NCBI GenBank assembly: GCA_031555145.1
Contig: JAVBUR010000020.1
Coordinates: 1-64,000 of the forward strand
Length of the DNA stretch: 64,000 nt
Source: JAJDIA01 sp031555145
Lineage (GTDB): Bacteria > Bacteroidota > Bacteroidia > Bacteroidales > Tannerellaceae
Direction: 5' to 3'
The notes under the pieces are model-generated. The model ran no database searches and was not told where the DNA came from. It saw nothing but the letters and a program-made list of their open reading frames with translations. How positions within the stretch are numbered: position 1 is the first letter of the stretch; every line of letters begins with the position of its first letter. Below are positions 1 to 8,571 of the stretch, piece by piece. The translations under genes were made by a program, and so were the position numbers.

Positions 1-1
1 C

Positions 2-154
2 CACAAGCTGCCACCACCCGAAAACATGGTGATTACCTCAAAAAGAAGGCGTTATTTTGCCGCTGAAAACGATTTTACAGGAATGTATAAACACGAAAAA
101 ATTGATGTGTTCCAAACTGCAAAATCGGATAAGAATAAACAGACAATTGTATGA
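2..154 (+). CDS. Possible 3' end of an upstream gene (partial)
   Basis: One frame is open from the window edge to a TGA at 152-154, about 50 codons. It ends in a basic, aromatic-containing tail (KRRRYFAAENDF, then KHEKIDVF) that reads more like coding sequence than chance. I do not recognise the product. If real, it is the C-terminus of a rightward ICE gene lying left of the tra operon. The start is outside the window, so identity and even coding status are uncertain. Confidence 0.3.
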   Translation, partial: HKLPPPENMVITSKRRRYFAAENDFTGMYKHEKIDVFQTAKSDKNKQTIV

Positions 155-382
155 ACAGGCAGGTAAACGAACAAAGTAAATTTTCAAATCGCACGATTTT
201 GAAAATGCAAAAAAGTAAAAGCATATATGCGCATTTATTCCGATATGCTTTTACGCTTTTATGATTTCATACAAACAGGCAGAGGTGTAAATGACTGAAC
301 AGGCAAAGGTTTTCAGGTGCAAACGAAAATAAAAACAGGTAAATAAATAAACAACTGAATGTGTAATTAAAAATTTAAAACA
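154..382. promoter_or_regulatory. Leader of the tra operon with inverted repeats and AACAGGYA repeats
   Basis: This gene-free stretch precedes traA. It holds two dyads: an imperfect palindrome at 181-205 (TTTTCAAATCG, 2-base centre, CGATTTTGAAAA) and a perfect 12-bp inverted repeat at 215-226 and 243-254 (GTAAAAGCATAT and ATATGCTTTTAC, 16-base loop). Four copies of AACAGGYA start at 154, 274, 298 and 334. No Bacteroidetes -7 motif TAnnTTTG was seen. Dyads plus short direct repeats beside transfer genes are typical of oriT or of a transfer-operon control region. That function is inference only. Confidence 0.45.
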
Positions 383-1156
383 ATGAAAAAGGAACCGATT
401 TATGTGGCGTTCTCGACCCAAAAGGGCGGAGCCGGAAAAACAGCCCTTACCGTATTAATGGCCTCTTGGCTGCATTATGAAAAGGGCTATGATGTGGCCG
501 TGATCGACTGCGATTTCCCGCAACTAAGCATTCATAATATGCGTGAGCGGGATTTGGCGTCGGCGCTGGAAGATGAGTTTTACAAAGGGATGATTTACGA
601 GTTGTTTACACGGCTCGGTAAAAAAGCCTATCCGGTGGTGAGCAGCAGCACCGGCAGCGCTATCGACGATGCGGAAAAGGTAACGGAAGAATCCGAAACA
701 GGATTTGACTTTATTTTCTTTGACCTGCCCGGCACGTTGAACAACGAAGACCTGATACCCACGCTGGCGCACATGGATTACATCGTCGCCCCCATTGTCG
801 CCGACCGCGTGGAACTGGAAAGCACGTTGGATTACCTGATTGTCGTAAGGGACAACATCATCGCTACCGGAAAATCCAATATCAAAGGCGTTCACCTGTT
901 TTGGAACAAAGTGGACGGTCGCGAAAAGTCCGAACTGTACGGGGTGTACGAAGGGGTTATCAACGAGTTGGGCTTGCCCATTCTGAAAACATTTCTACCC
1001 AATTCCGTACGCTTCCGCCGTGAGCAGAACATCGAACACAAGCCGTTGTTTCGTTCGACACTCTTTCCGGCTGACAGGGCATTGGAGAAAGGAAGTAACC
1101 TCGATGAGCTTGTCGAAGAATTATTGGAAATCTTAAAAGTAAGCCGCCATGAGTAA
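383..1156 (+). CDS. traA: TraA, ParA/MinD-like ATPase of the conjugative element
   Basis: A 257-residue P-loop ATPase of the ParA/SIMIBI class. The deviant Walker A motif KGGAGKTALT lies at about residues 14-23, and switch motifs DCDFPQ (about 43-48) and FFDLPG follow. In CTnDOT-family elements a ParA-like protein called TraA opens the transfer operon. A role in positioning or coupling the transfer machinery is inferred from the family. It is the first gene after the dyad-rich leader and overlaps the next gene by 8 bp, so the two are translationally coupled. Length is normal for the family. Confidence in the family is high; confidence in the precise role is lower. Confidence 0.88.
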   Translation: MKKEPIYVAFSTQKGGAGKTALTVLMASWLHYEKGYDVAVIDCDFPQLSIHNMRERDLASALEDEFYKGMIYELFTRLGKKAYPVVSSSTGSAIDDAEKVTEESETGFDFIFFDLPGTLNNEDLIPTLAHMDYIVAPIVADRVELESTLDYLIVVRDNIIATGKSNIKGVHLFWNKVDGREKSELYGVYEGVINELGLPILKTFLPNSVRFRREQNIEHKPLFRSTLFPADRALEKGSNLDELVEELLEILKVSRHE

Positions 1157-1607
1157 GCGCGTGGACACTTCCGGTCTCGATGCCGGTTTTATTATTGGGC
1201 AAGCGGTAAAGAGCAACCGGGAACAAAAGCCCGACCCCGTGCTACCACCGCCGGAGCCGCAGGTTGCACCGGAAGAAACGGTACAACCCTTACCGGAACC
1301 GGATAGAGAAACTATACCAGCATCAGAACCGCCACGGGAGGCAAAAGAACTACCCAAGCGCAAGCGTGGACAGGCAACGGGCTACAAGGAAACCTTCTTA
1401 AAGCGTAACGAAATGAAAACGCGCCAATGCGTCTATATCAGTTACGACGTTCACGCTGTCATCGCCAAATTGGTGCGTGCGTTGGTTAGTGCCGGAAACG
1501 ACATTAGCGTTGGCGGCTATATTGATACGGTGCTGGCAGAACACCTGCAAGCCAATAAGGACGAAATTAACGAAATGTATCGCCAGCAACAAGGCGATCT
1601 TTTATAA
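1149..1607 (+). CDS. DUF3408 protein, traB position
   Basis: A 152-residue cytosolic protein. The N-terminal half (about residues 20-75) is rich in Pro, Glu and Arg and probably disordered. The C-terminal half (about 80-150) contains the conserved DUF3408 pattern around TRQCVYISYDVHAVIAKLV and GGYIDTVLAEHL, which resembles a ribbon-helix-helix DNA-binding fold. Such proteins follow traA in Bacteroidetes ICEs. A partner or DNA-binding role for the ParA-like TraA is inference. The start overlaps the traA stop by 8 bp. Confidence 0.75.
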   Translation: MSKRVDTSGLDAGFIIGQAVKSNREQKPDPVLPPPEPQVAPEETVQPLPEPDRETIPASEPPREAKELPKRKRGQATGYKETFLKRNEMKTRQCVYISYDVHAVIAKLVRALVSAGNDISVGGYIDTVLAEHLQANKDEINEMYRQQQGDLL

Positions 1608-1627
1608 ACCCATAAAAAATTAAGAAC

Positions 1628-1915
1628 ATGAAAAAGGTCATAGTATTCGGACGCAAAGCTGTTCCGGTAAAAGAATTCCAGCCACAGGACTACAAATCGT
1701 TGTTCATGCACAAAACGTCCCTTACTGCTCGTAGCGGTAAAACTGCCTACATCAGCAAAGAACATCACGAACGCATTATCAAGATGCTGCACGTAATCGG
1801 TAAAAACGAGGTGTCCCTGTTCGACTTTCTACACAATGTATTGGAGCATCATTTTTCCACGTATAAGGGCGATATAACCGACCTGTACGATAAGAATATC
1901 GAGCAAGTATTTTAG
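1628..1915 (+). CDS. Second DUF3408 protein, traC position
   Basis: A 95-residue protein that appears to be a short paralogue of the preceding gene. The C-terminal part (AYISKEHHERIIKMLHVI, then FLHNVLEHHF and YDKNIEQVF) matches the same ribbon-helix-helix-like DUF3408 pattern, without the long Pro/Glu-rich extension. It lies 20 bp after the upstream stop and 3 bp before the next gene, firmly inside the operon. Paired DUF3408 proteins might form a heterodimer or bind related sites; this is inference. Confidence 0.7.
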   Translation: MKKVIVFGRKAVPVKEFQPQDYKSLFMHKTSLTARSGKTAYISKEHHERIIKMLHVIGKNEVSLFDFLHNVLEHHFSTYKGDITDLYDKNIEQVF

Positions 1916-1918
1916 GCT

Positions 1919-2668
1919 ATGGGACAAATATTTATTATAGCCATCGTACTGTACTTGATTTTCCTTACAGGCTACTTCGTATGGGAATGGTCAGTAAAAC
2001 GCCGCCGGAACGCGGCAAAAAAAACGGCATTTAACCCGTTTAAGTCTTCCCCGAAAGAGGATATCATCGGAAAAAGTGGCTTCGTCTTGCGCCAGTCGAA
2101 GCCAGAAGCTACCACGCTGATTATTAGTGATAAACGAGAAGAAAATACTCCTACATTTGTTCCCGTAAACGATGAAAAAGTCGAACCAAACACTCCGGCG
2201 GTGATTCTGCCCTCTGAACTGGATAAGGTTTTTTCTTTGGATTATACGGATAATTCCGGTGAGATTGATTTAGTAATCAACGACGAGCCAGAGGGGGAAG
2301 AATCCGACGACTACGAAGATAATGTAGATACCGATGAAAGCGAAGAAGCGGGGGGATTGGCTGCCGGGGTAAGTTTGGCGACCGGAGTGGATTTCAATGA
2401 CCTGTCGGGTATGGTAAAAACGGTAGAGAACCCCGAAGCCGCCACCGAACGGGAAAGAGAAGAAGCCGGGCGCGTGTTGGTAGAGGTAAGAATGACCGAT
2501 ATGTTTGAACAGGTTGTATCGGGTGAACCGAAAAAGAAAGTAATTGTAGGCAAATTAATGGATAATCACTTCGCCGACTTTTACCGCCGCAAGCGGGAAG
2601 CAGGCGAAGAAATAAATGAAACAAGCGTGAAAGTTCCGAAAGACTTCGATGTCCGGGCATTCGCATAG
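1919..2668 (+). CDS. Membrane-anchored acidic protein, traD position
   Basis: A 249-residue protein of unknown function. One hydrophobic segment at about residues 4-22 (IFIIAIVLYLIFLTGYFVW) is followed by a basic stretch, so the bulk is probably cytoplasmic. The middle (about 85-150) is very acidic and low-complexity. The C-terminal 60 residues look folded (VIVGKLMDNHFADFYRRK). A hypothetical protein with this layout is common between the DUF3408 genes and traE in CTnDOT-like operons. No catalytic motif was seen. Confidence 0.65.
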   Translation: MGQIFIIAIVLYLIFLTGYFVWEWSVKRRRNAAKKTAFNPFKSSPKEDIIGKSGFVLRQSKPEATTLIISDKREENTPTFVPVNDEKVEPNTPAVILPSELDKVFSLDYTDNSGEIDLVINDEPEGEESDDYEDNVDTDESEEAGGLAAGVSLATGVDFNDLSGMVKTVENPEAATEREREEAGRVLVEVRMTDMFEQVVSGEPKKKVIVGKLMDNHFADFYRRKREAGEEINETSVKVPKDFDVRAFA

Positions 2669-2824
2669 TGAATAACAATTAAAAGCATGGAGGCATGAAA
2701 GAAAGAGATTATGGTTAGCTATGCGTCAACCACCACTAAAAAAATCAGAGAAAAAAAGCAATTATTCATCGGCGGTGTGCGGGGGACTAATCCCACCCTC
2801 GCCCCGCCTCTTAAAAATTTAGCA

Positions 2825-3124
2825 ATGACAAAGAAAAAGATTCTTATGTCGGCGGTGGCTGTTCTGGCTGCTGCCAACGCCTTCGCACAAGGCAACGGCA
2901 TCGGTGGTATAACCGAAGCGACGAACATGGTCACGAGTTACTTTGATCCCGGAACCAAGTTGATATACGCCATCGGCGCGGTTGTAGGCTTAATCGGGGG
3001 TATCAAAGTCTATAACAAATTCAGTTCGGGCGACCCCGATACATCGAAAACTGCGGCCTCGTGGTTCGGTGCGTGTATCTTCCTAATTGTCGCCGCCACG
3101 ATTCTGCGTTCCTTTTTCCTTTAA
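2825..3124 (+). CDS. traE: TraE, DUF4134 small membrane protein
   Basis: A 99-residue protein with an N-terminal signal segment (KILMSAVAVLAAANAFAQG) and two later hydrophobic helices (LIYAIGAVVGLIGGI and FGACIFLIVAATILRSFF). The layout matches DUF4134/TraE, which resembles the VirB2/VirB3 level of type IV secretion. The frame is open back to 2711, but the added 38 residues contain no signal and would bury the leader, so I chose the ATG at 2825. It stands 22 bp before traF. An inner-membrane or pilin-like role in the mating pore is inferred from the family. Confidence 0.85.
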   Translation: MTKKKILMSAVAVLAAANAFAQGNGIGGITEATNMVTSYFDPGTKLIYAIGAVVGLIGGIKVYNKFSSGDPDTSKTAASWFGACIFLIVAATILRSFFL

Positions 3125-3146
3125 AAACTCCAAAACGAGCATCACT

Positions 3147-3482
3147 ATGGAGTATAATATAAATAAAGGAATAGGTAAGAGTGTGGAGTTCAAAGGTTTG
3201 AAATCACAGTACATATTTATCTTCGCAGGTGGTCTGCTGGCTGTATTCATTGTTTTTGTCATCATGTATATGATTGGCATTGACCAATGGATTTGCATAG
3301 GCTTCGGAATAATCGCCGCTTCTGTGTTGGTATGGCTGACGTTCAACTTGAATGCGAAATATGGGGAGCATGGGTTAATGAAACTACTGGCAAAACGCCA
3401 ACACCCGCGTTTTCTTATCAACCGCAAAAACACCCGCCACCTGTTCTGCTATCACAAAAGGAAGGAGGTCGCTAATGCGTAA
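3147..3482 (+). CDS. traF: TraF, DUF4133 VirB3-like membrane protein
   Basis: A 111-residue protein with two adjacent transmembrane helices at about residues 23-65 (IFIFAGGLLAVFIVFVIMY and WICIGFGIIAASVLVWL) and a basic cytoplasmic tail. This matches DUF4133/TraF, the VirB3-like component that commonly precedes the TraG ATPase. I chose the ATG at 3147; the open frame starts at 3087 but the extra 20 residues are atypical. The stop overlaps traG by 8 bp, as expected for coupled VirB3/VirB4-type genes. Confidence 0.85.
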   Translation: MEYNINKGIGKSVEFKGLKSQYIFIFAGGLLAVFIVFVIMYMIGIDQWICIGFGIIAASVLVWLTFNLNAKYGEHGLMKLLAKRQHPRFLINRKNTRHLFCYHKRKEVANA

Positions 3483-5970
3483 TTTACTAAAAGCCGCCAC
3501 CATCGAGAGCAAGTTTCCTTTGCTTTCTGTTGAGCATGATTGTATCATCAGTAAAGACGCGGATATTACGGTAGCTTTCCGGGTGGACTTGCCCGAATTG
3601 TTTACTGTAACGAGCGACGAATACGAAGCGATACATTCCGCCTGGCTCAAGGCTATAAAAGTTTTGCCGGACTACTCGGTCATCCACAAACAGGATTGGT
3701 TCGTTAAAGAACGCTACAAACCCGCCACAGATAAGGAAGATATGAGCTTCCTGTCCCGCTCGTTTGAACGCCATTTCAACGAACGCCCATACCTCAATCA
3801 CACCTGTTTCTTATATCTCACCAAAACGACGAAAGAACGGATGCGAATGCAATCCAATTTCTCGTCCTTGTGTCGTGGCTTCATTTTGCCGAAAGAGGTA
3901 AACAAAGAAACGGCGGTGAGGTTTCTGGAAGCAGTCGGTCAGTTTGAACGGATTGTGAACGATTCGGGTTTTATTACGCTGACACGCTTGTCATCCGATG
4001 AAATAACCGGAACGCCGGACAGCGCGGGGCTGGTGGAAAAATACTTTGCCCTGTCGCTCGAAGATACGACTTGTTTGCAGGATATGGAATTGGGTGCGGA
4101 CGGTCTGCGAATCGGTAACAACACGGTTTGCTTACACACGTTGTCCGATGTGGAAGACTTGCCGGGTACAGTTGGAGCGGATATGCGGTACGAGAAACTC
4201 TCTACGGATAGGAGCGATTGTTTGCTATCGTTCGCCTCGCCTGTGGGGTTGCTACTCTCGTGCGACCATGTATATAATCAATACATTTTCCTCGATGATT
4301 CGGCAGAGAACCTACGGAAATTTGAAAAATCCGCAAGGAATATGCAGTCGCTATCGAAGTACAGCCGCGGAAACCAAATCAACAAAGAATGGATTGACAA
4401 GTACCTGAACGAAGCCCACAGTTTTGGGCTGACTTCGGTACGGGCGCACTTCAACGTAATGGCGTGGTGCGATGATGCCGAAGAATTGAAGCATATCCGT
4501 AACGATGTGGGTAGCCAGTTGGCACTCATGGAGTGTAAACCACGGCACAACACAGTGGATGCGGCTACACTCTATTGGGCAGCCATGCCTGGCAATGCAG
4601 GGGATTTTCCCGCCGAAGAATCGTTTTACACGTTCATCGAACCGGCGTTGTGTTTCTTCACCGAAGAAACCAACTACAAAAGTTCGCCCAGCCCTTTCGG
4701 TATCAAAATGGCCGACCGTGTAAGTGGGAAACCCATTCATGTGGATATATCAGACTTACCTATGAAGCAGGGGATTATCACGAACCGCAACAAGTTTATC
4801 TTGGGGCCTTCGGGTTCGGGAAAATCCTTCTTCACCAACCATATGTGCCGCCAGTATTGGGAGCAGGGAACGCACATTGTTTTGGTCGATACGGGTAACA
4901 GCTATCAGGGTCTTTGCAACTTCATCAACCGCCGGACACACGGCGAAGATGGCGTGTATTTTACCTACACGGAGCAAAATCCAATTTCTTTTAACCCGTT
5001 CTACACCGATGATGGTGTGTTCGACATTGAAAAAAGGGAAAGCATCAAGACTTTGATAATGACCCTTTGGAAACGTGATAATGAGCCACCCACACGGTCG
5101 GAAGAAGTCGCCCTGTCGAATGCCGTCAGCCTGTATATTGACCGGCTAAAATACGATGAATCGGTCATACCGTCTTTCAACTCATTCTACGAGTTTGTTA
5201 AAACGGACTATGCGGCGATACTCGATGCCAAGAAAGTCAGAGAAAAGGATTTTGACCTGGCTAACTTCCTGAACGTGCTGGAACCTTACTACGAAGGTGG
5301 CGAGTACGATTTTCTTCTCAACTCTGAAAAGCAACTGGATTTATTATCGAAACGCTTCATTGTCTTTGAAATCGACGCGATTAAGGATCACAAAATCCTA
5401 TTCCCCATAGTCGCCATCATCATTATGGAAGTTTTCATAAACAAGATGCGCCGGTTACAGGGGATTCGCAAGATGATATTGATTGAAGAAGCGTGGAAGG
5501 CAATCGCCAAAGAAGGTATGGCAGAGTACATTAAATACCTCTTTAAAACCGTCCGAAAGTTTTTCGGGGAGGCGATTGTAGTAACGCAGGAGGTCGATGA
5601 TATTATCGCTTCGCCTATCGTCAAGGAATCCATTATAAACAATTCCGACTGTAAGATACTGTTAGACCAGCGAAAATACATGAACAAGTTTGACAGTATT
5701 CAAGCCTTACTGGGTTTGACCGAAAAAGAGAAAGGTCAGATTCTTTCCATTAATATGGCTAACAATCCCAATCGCAAATATAAAGAGGTCTGGTTTGGAT
5801 TGGGAGGCGTTCAGTCGGCGGTGTATGCTACCGAGGTCAGTTTGGAGGAATATTACACGTTCACGACAGAGGAAACCGAAAAGCTGGAGGTGCTGCGGAA
5901 AACCGAAGAACTGGACGGAAATATCGAACTGGCGATTAAACAGATTGCCGAAAGCAAACGAAGTAACTAA
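3475..5970 (+). CDS. traG: TraG, VirB4-like conjugation ATPase
   Basis: An 831-residue ATPase powering assembly and substrate transport of the mating-pore type IV secretion system. The N-terminal half is the VirB4-type domain. Walker A (LGPSGSGKSFFTN) lies near residue 443 and Walker B (MILIEEAWKAIA) near residue 666, followed by a sensor-like region (VVTQEVDDI). Length matches the CTnDOT TraG family. It probably acts at the inner membrane with TraF, TraJ and TraK. Note that Bacteroidetes TraG is the VirB4 homologue and not the TraG/VirD4 coupling protein of other systems; the coupling protein must lie outside this window. Confidence 0.93.
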   Translation: MRNLLKAATIESKFPLLSVEHDCIISKDADITVAFRVDLPELFTVTSDEYEAIHSAWLKAIKVLPDYSVIHKQDWFVKERYKPATDKEDMSFLSRSFERHFNERPYLNHTCFLYLTKTTKERMRMQSNFSSLCRGFILPKEVNKETAVRFLEAVGQFERIVNDSGFITLTRLSSDEITGTPDSAGLVEKYFALSLEDTTCLQDMELGADGLRIGNNTVCLHTLSDVEDLPGTVGADMRYEKLSTDRSDCLLSFASPVGLLLSCDHVYNQYIFLDDSAENLRKFEKSARNMQSLSKYSRGNQINKEWIDKYLNEAHSFGLTSVRAHFNVMAWCDDAEELKHIRNDVGSQLALMECKPRHNTVDAATLYWAAMPGNAGDFPAEESFYTFIEPALCFFTEETNYKSSPSPFGIKMADRVSGKPIHVDISDLPMKQGIITNRNKFILGPSGSGKSFFTNHMCRQYWEQGTHIVLVDTGNSYQGLCNFINRRTHGEDGVYFTYTEQNPISFNPFYTDDGVFDIEKRESIKTLIMTLWKRDNEPPTRSEEVALSNAVSLYIDRLKYDESVIPSFNSFYEFVKTDYAAILDAKKVREKDFDLANFLNVLEPYYEGGEYDFLLNSEKQLDLLSKRFIVFEIDAIKDHKILFPIVAIIIMEVFINKMRRLQGIRKMILIEEAWKAIAKEGMAEYIKYLFKTVRKFFGEAIVVTQEVDDIIASPIVKESIINNSDCKILLDQRKYMNKFDSIQALLGLTEKEKGQILSINMANNPNRKYKEVWFGLGGVQSAVYATEVSLEEYYTFTTEETEKLEVLRKTEELDGNIELAIKQIAESKRSN

Positions 5971-6010
5971 GTATTAACCGGGGTGCAAGCCCCATAACCA
6001 CTAAAAAATC

Positions 6011-6511
6011 ATGTTTAGCAAATTAAGTAAAGAACAATTGGAAAAGCTGGTGCTATACACCACGGGAATTAATGCAATCCTGTTAGAAGCACTTGCCAAT
6101 TCCTCAGTCCCCCATATGCCGGAAATGCCGGAAGCACCGTGGGAACTGGAGATTATTGGACAAGATAAGGATATGGTAATCCTTATCGCAGGTGTCGATG
6201 CAATTCGTGAGTTAAACAAATCACGGACGGAACCTGAAATGAATCTGGATGCTTTATGCGGTGAATGGGCTGGCGGCAAAAACAGACCGATCCTGCATAT
6301 TTTCAAAGCCGAACCCGGTTACATGGCAGCTATCGGTAAACCTGATAAAAAGACAGGCATACAAGACTGTGATTTAATCCGCCGGATAAATGGACGGCTG
6401 GAATTTCTCAGCCCCGACGGATATGCCTATCTATATTATGATGCAGATAGGGATATTTTGAAAATGTGGCCGGGCGGCGAGTACGTCCGTATTCCCGAAT
6501 CTAAAAAGTAA
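6011..6511 (+). CDS. Small tra-operon protein of the traH slot, larger paralogue (DUF3876-like)
   Basis: A 166-residue soluble protein without signal or membrane segment. The second half shares a layout with the next gene: a CGEWAGG-like turn, a beta-rich stretch, an LYYDADRDIL segment and a final GEYVR motif. I tentatively place it in DUF3876; this is from memory and uncertain. The N-terminal 80 residues are absent from the paralogue. It follows traG by 40 bp, a gap holding a small GGGG/CCCC hairpin (5979-5994). Confidence 0.55.
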   Translation: MFSKLSKEQLEKLVLYTTGINAILLEALANSSVPHMPEMPEAPWELEIIGQDKDMVILIAGVDAIRELNKSRTEPEMNLDALCGEWAGGKNRPILHIFKAEPGYMAAIGKPDKKTGIQDCDLIRRINGRLEFLSPDGYAYLYYDADRDILKMWPGGEYVRIPESKK

Positions 6512-6522
6512 GGGAGTGTGCC

Positions 6523-6825
6523 ATGTACGGGAATGATTATAAAGCAACCGACCCTGTGACCGTCAGAATACACTCTTCTTTGCGAGAGGTGTGTGGACGG
6601 TGGGTGAGCCTTAGCGGATCACCGGAAGTGCGTATATTTTTCACGGGGATGCACTACCGGTTGGAATTTTCTTATGATGTCGCTACAGTCTTTACCTGCC
6701 CGATTCTGCGCCAAAGGGAAGCCATTTTATTCTACCTGTACGGACGCATCAACATCAGTTATGATGACGAACGGGAAGTGCTTCTGCTTTCTGATTATGG
6801 CGAATATGTCCGGGCAGAGGAATAG
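6523..6825 (+). CDS. Small tra-operon protein, shorter paralogue (DUF3876-like)
   Basis: A 100-residue protein that matches the C-terminal half of the gene just upstream: CGRWVSLSGSPEV aligns with CGEWAGGKNRPIL, ISYDDEREVLLL aligns with LYYDADRDILKM, and both end in GEYVR. A local tandem duplication followed by loss of the N-terminal half would explain the pair. It has no signal peptide and the function is unknown. The stop codon begins a small AGCCC/GGGCT hairpin (6824-6837) that could trim or attenuate the message before traI. Confidence 0.6.
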   Translation: MYGNDYKATDPVTVRIHSSLREVCGRWVSLSGSPEVRIFFTGMHYRLEFSYDVATVFTCPILRQREAILFYLYGRINISYDDEREVLLLSDYGEYVRAEE

Positions 6826-6890
6826 CCCTGCGGGGCTTTCCTCGCTACGGAGAAAAGCAAATTCAGTATTAACAATTAAAAGAATCAAAG

Positions 6891-7511
6891 ATGAAAAAGA
6901 TGTTTTTATGCCTAACGGCAATCACGCTTTGCTGCACTTTTCAGGCACGGGCACAATGGGCGGTCATCGACCCCTCGAACCTCGCGCAAAATATTCTGAC
7001 GGTTTCCAAAACTGCCACCACAGCAAAAAATGTAATCAACTCGTTTAATGAAATGCAGAAAATTTATGACCAGGGGAAGGAATACTACGATGCCCTCAAA
7101 TCGGTGCATAACCTTATCAAAGATGCCCGAAAGGTTAAGGAAACCATAGAGATGGTTAGCGAAATATCGAAGATATACGCCACCAACTATAACCGGATGC
7201 TCTCTGACAAGAACTTCTCTCTGGCAGAACTGGAAGCCATCGGTGAGGGCTACGCTATTTTGTTGAAGGAAAGCGGCAGCCTGCTTTCGGATATGAAGCA
7301 GATTGTTTCGCCTTCCAACGGTCTTTCCCTAAGTGATGCCGAGCGCATGGAAGTGATTGACAAAACCCATGCAAAAATGGCTGACTGCCGTAACCTGGCT
7401 AAGTATTATTCCCAAAAGAATATATCCGTATCATATATCCGGAGTCAGGAAAAGGGTGATATGGAAAGGGTGCGTTCGTTGTACGGTGATCCATCCGAAA
7501 GATATTGGTAA
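6891..7511 (+). CDS. traI: TraI, DUF4141 periplasmic mating-pore protein
   Basis: A 206-residue exported protein. A cleavable signal peptide covers about residues 1-21 (ending FQARAQ). The mature part is mostly alpha-helical with several heptad-like stretches (YDQGKEYYDALKSVHNLI, EMVSEISKIY), which fits the VirB5-like/DUF4141 TraI family. It ends 3 bp before traJ, and the VirB5-VirB6-like order supports the assignment. A pilus-tip or periplasmic role is known for VirB5 and only inferred here. Confidence 0.85.
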   Translation: MKKMFLCLTAITLCCTFQARAQWAVIDPSNLAQNILTVSKTATTAKNVINSFNEMQKIYDQGKEYYDALKSVHNLIKDARKVKETIEMVSEISKIYATNYNRMLSDKNFSLAELEAIGEGYAILLKESGSLLSDMKQIVSPSNGLSLSDAERMEVIDKTHAKMADCRNLAKYYSQKNISVSYIRSQEKGDMERVRSLYGDPSERYW

Positions 7512-7514
7512 GCC

Positions 7515-8561
7515 ATGACTCTACTTGCAATAAACTTTGAGAATCTGCATCAGATTCTCAGTAATCTTTACACGGAAATGTTGCCCCTTTGCGGCGACAT
7601 GATCGGGGTTGCCAAAGCGGTGGCGGGATTGGGGGCACTATTCTACGTGGCTTACCGCGTATGGCAAGCATTAGGACGTGCAGAGCCTATCGACGTGTTT
7701 CCACTGCTACGACCTTTCGCCGTTGGCTTGTGTATTATGTTCTTCCCCACAATCGTACTCGGTACTATAAACGCCGTTATGTCGCCCGTTGTAAAGGGGG
7801 CACATACTATTATGGAGTCGCAAATAACAGATGTGAATGATTTGCGGATGCAAAAAGAACAGTTGGAATACGATGCGCGGATGCGGGAAGGGAAGGCATG
7901 GTTAGTAGATGATAAAGTGTACGACCAAAAAATGAAAGACTTGGGAATGATGGAAGCGACGGAAAAGCTCGGTATGTGGGTAGAACGCGGTTTTTACGAT
8001 ATCAAAATGTGGTTCCGGCAGTTGATTAGGGATTTCTTTGAACTGCTGTTTCATGCCGCCGCCCTGACAATTGACACCCTGCGAACCTTCTTCTTGGTGG
8101 TACTTGCCATATTGGGGCCGCTGTCGTTTGCGCTTTCAATATACGACGGCTTCCAATCCACGCTTACCAACTGGATTTCCCGGTATATTTCAATTTACCT
8201 CTGGTTGCCTGTGGCAGACCTGTTTTCTGCTGTGCTATCCAAAATTCAGGCATTGATGCTGAGAACCGATATAGCCCTGTTGCAAGACCCTGCTTATGTG
8301 CCGGACGGCTCAAACGGGGTGCATATCATTTTCCTTATCATTGGAATAATTGGGTATTTCAGTATTCCTACGGTGGCAGGCTGGATTATACAATCCGGAG
8401 GCGGAGGCGGTTTTAGCCGTGGTGTGAATACCATTGCAACGAAAGGTGCTGCATGGGCAGGTGGTGCTGCCGGAGCAGCAGCCGGAAATGCAGCAGGTAG
8501 AGCTGGGGCACTTATAGGAAAAGGCTATGGTGCTGTTAAAGGTATGCTTAAAAAGAAATAA
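7515..8561 (+). CDS. traJ: TraJ, VirB6-like polytopic membrane protein
   Basis: A 348-residue inner-membrane protein of the mating channel. Hydrophobic segments occur near residues 27-45, 62-85, 180-215 and 270-300. A central hydrophilic loop (about 100-160) is followed by the characteristic WFRQLIRDFFELLF stretch. The C-terminus (about 305-340) is low-complexity Gly/Ala (AAWAGGAAGAAAGNAAG) before a basic end. VirB6-like proteins line the inner-membrane channel. It sits between traI and traK with a 10-bp gap downstream. Confidence 0.88.
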   Translation: MTLLAINFENLHQILSNLYTEMLPLCGDMIGVAKAVAGLGALFYVAYRVWQALGRAEPIDVFPLLRPFAVGLCIMFFPTIVLGTINAVMSPVVKGAHTIMESQITDVNDLRMQKEQLEYDARMREGKAWLVDDKVYDQKMKDLGMMEATEKLGMWVERGFYDIKMWFRQLIRDFFELLFHAAALTIDTLRTFFLVVLAILGPLSFALSIYDGFQSTLTNWISRYISIYLWLPVADLFSAVLSKIQALMLRTDIALLQDPAYVPDGSNGVHIIFLIIGIIGYFSIPTVAGWIIQSGGGGGFSRGVNTIATKGAAWAGGAAGAAAGNAAGRAGALIGKGYGAVKGMLKKK

Positions 8562-8571
8562 CAACTAAAAA

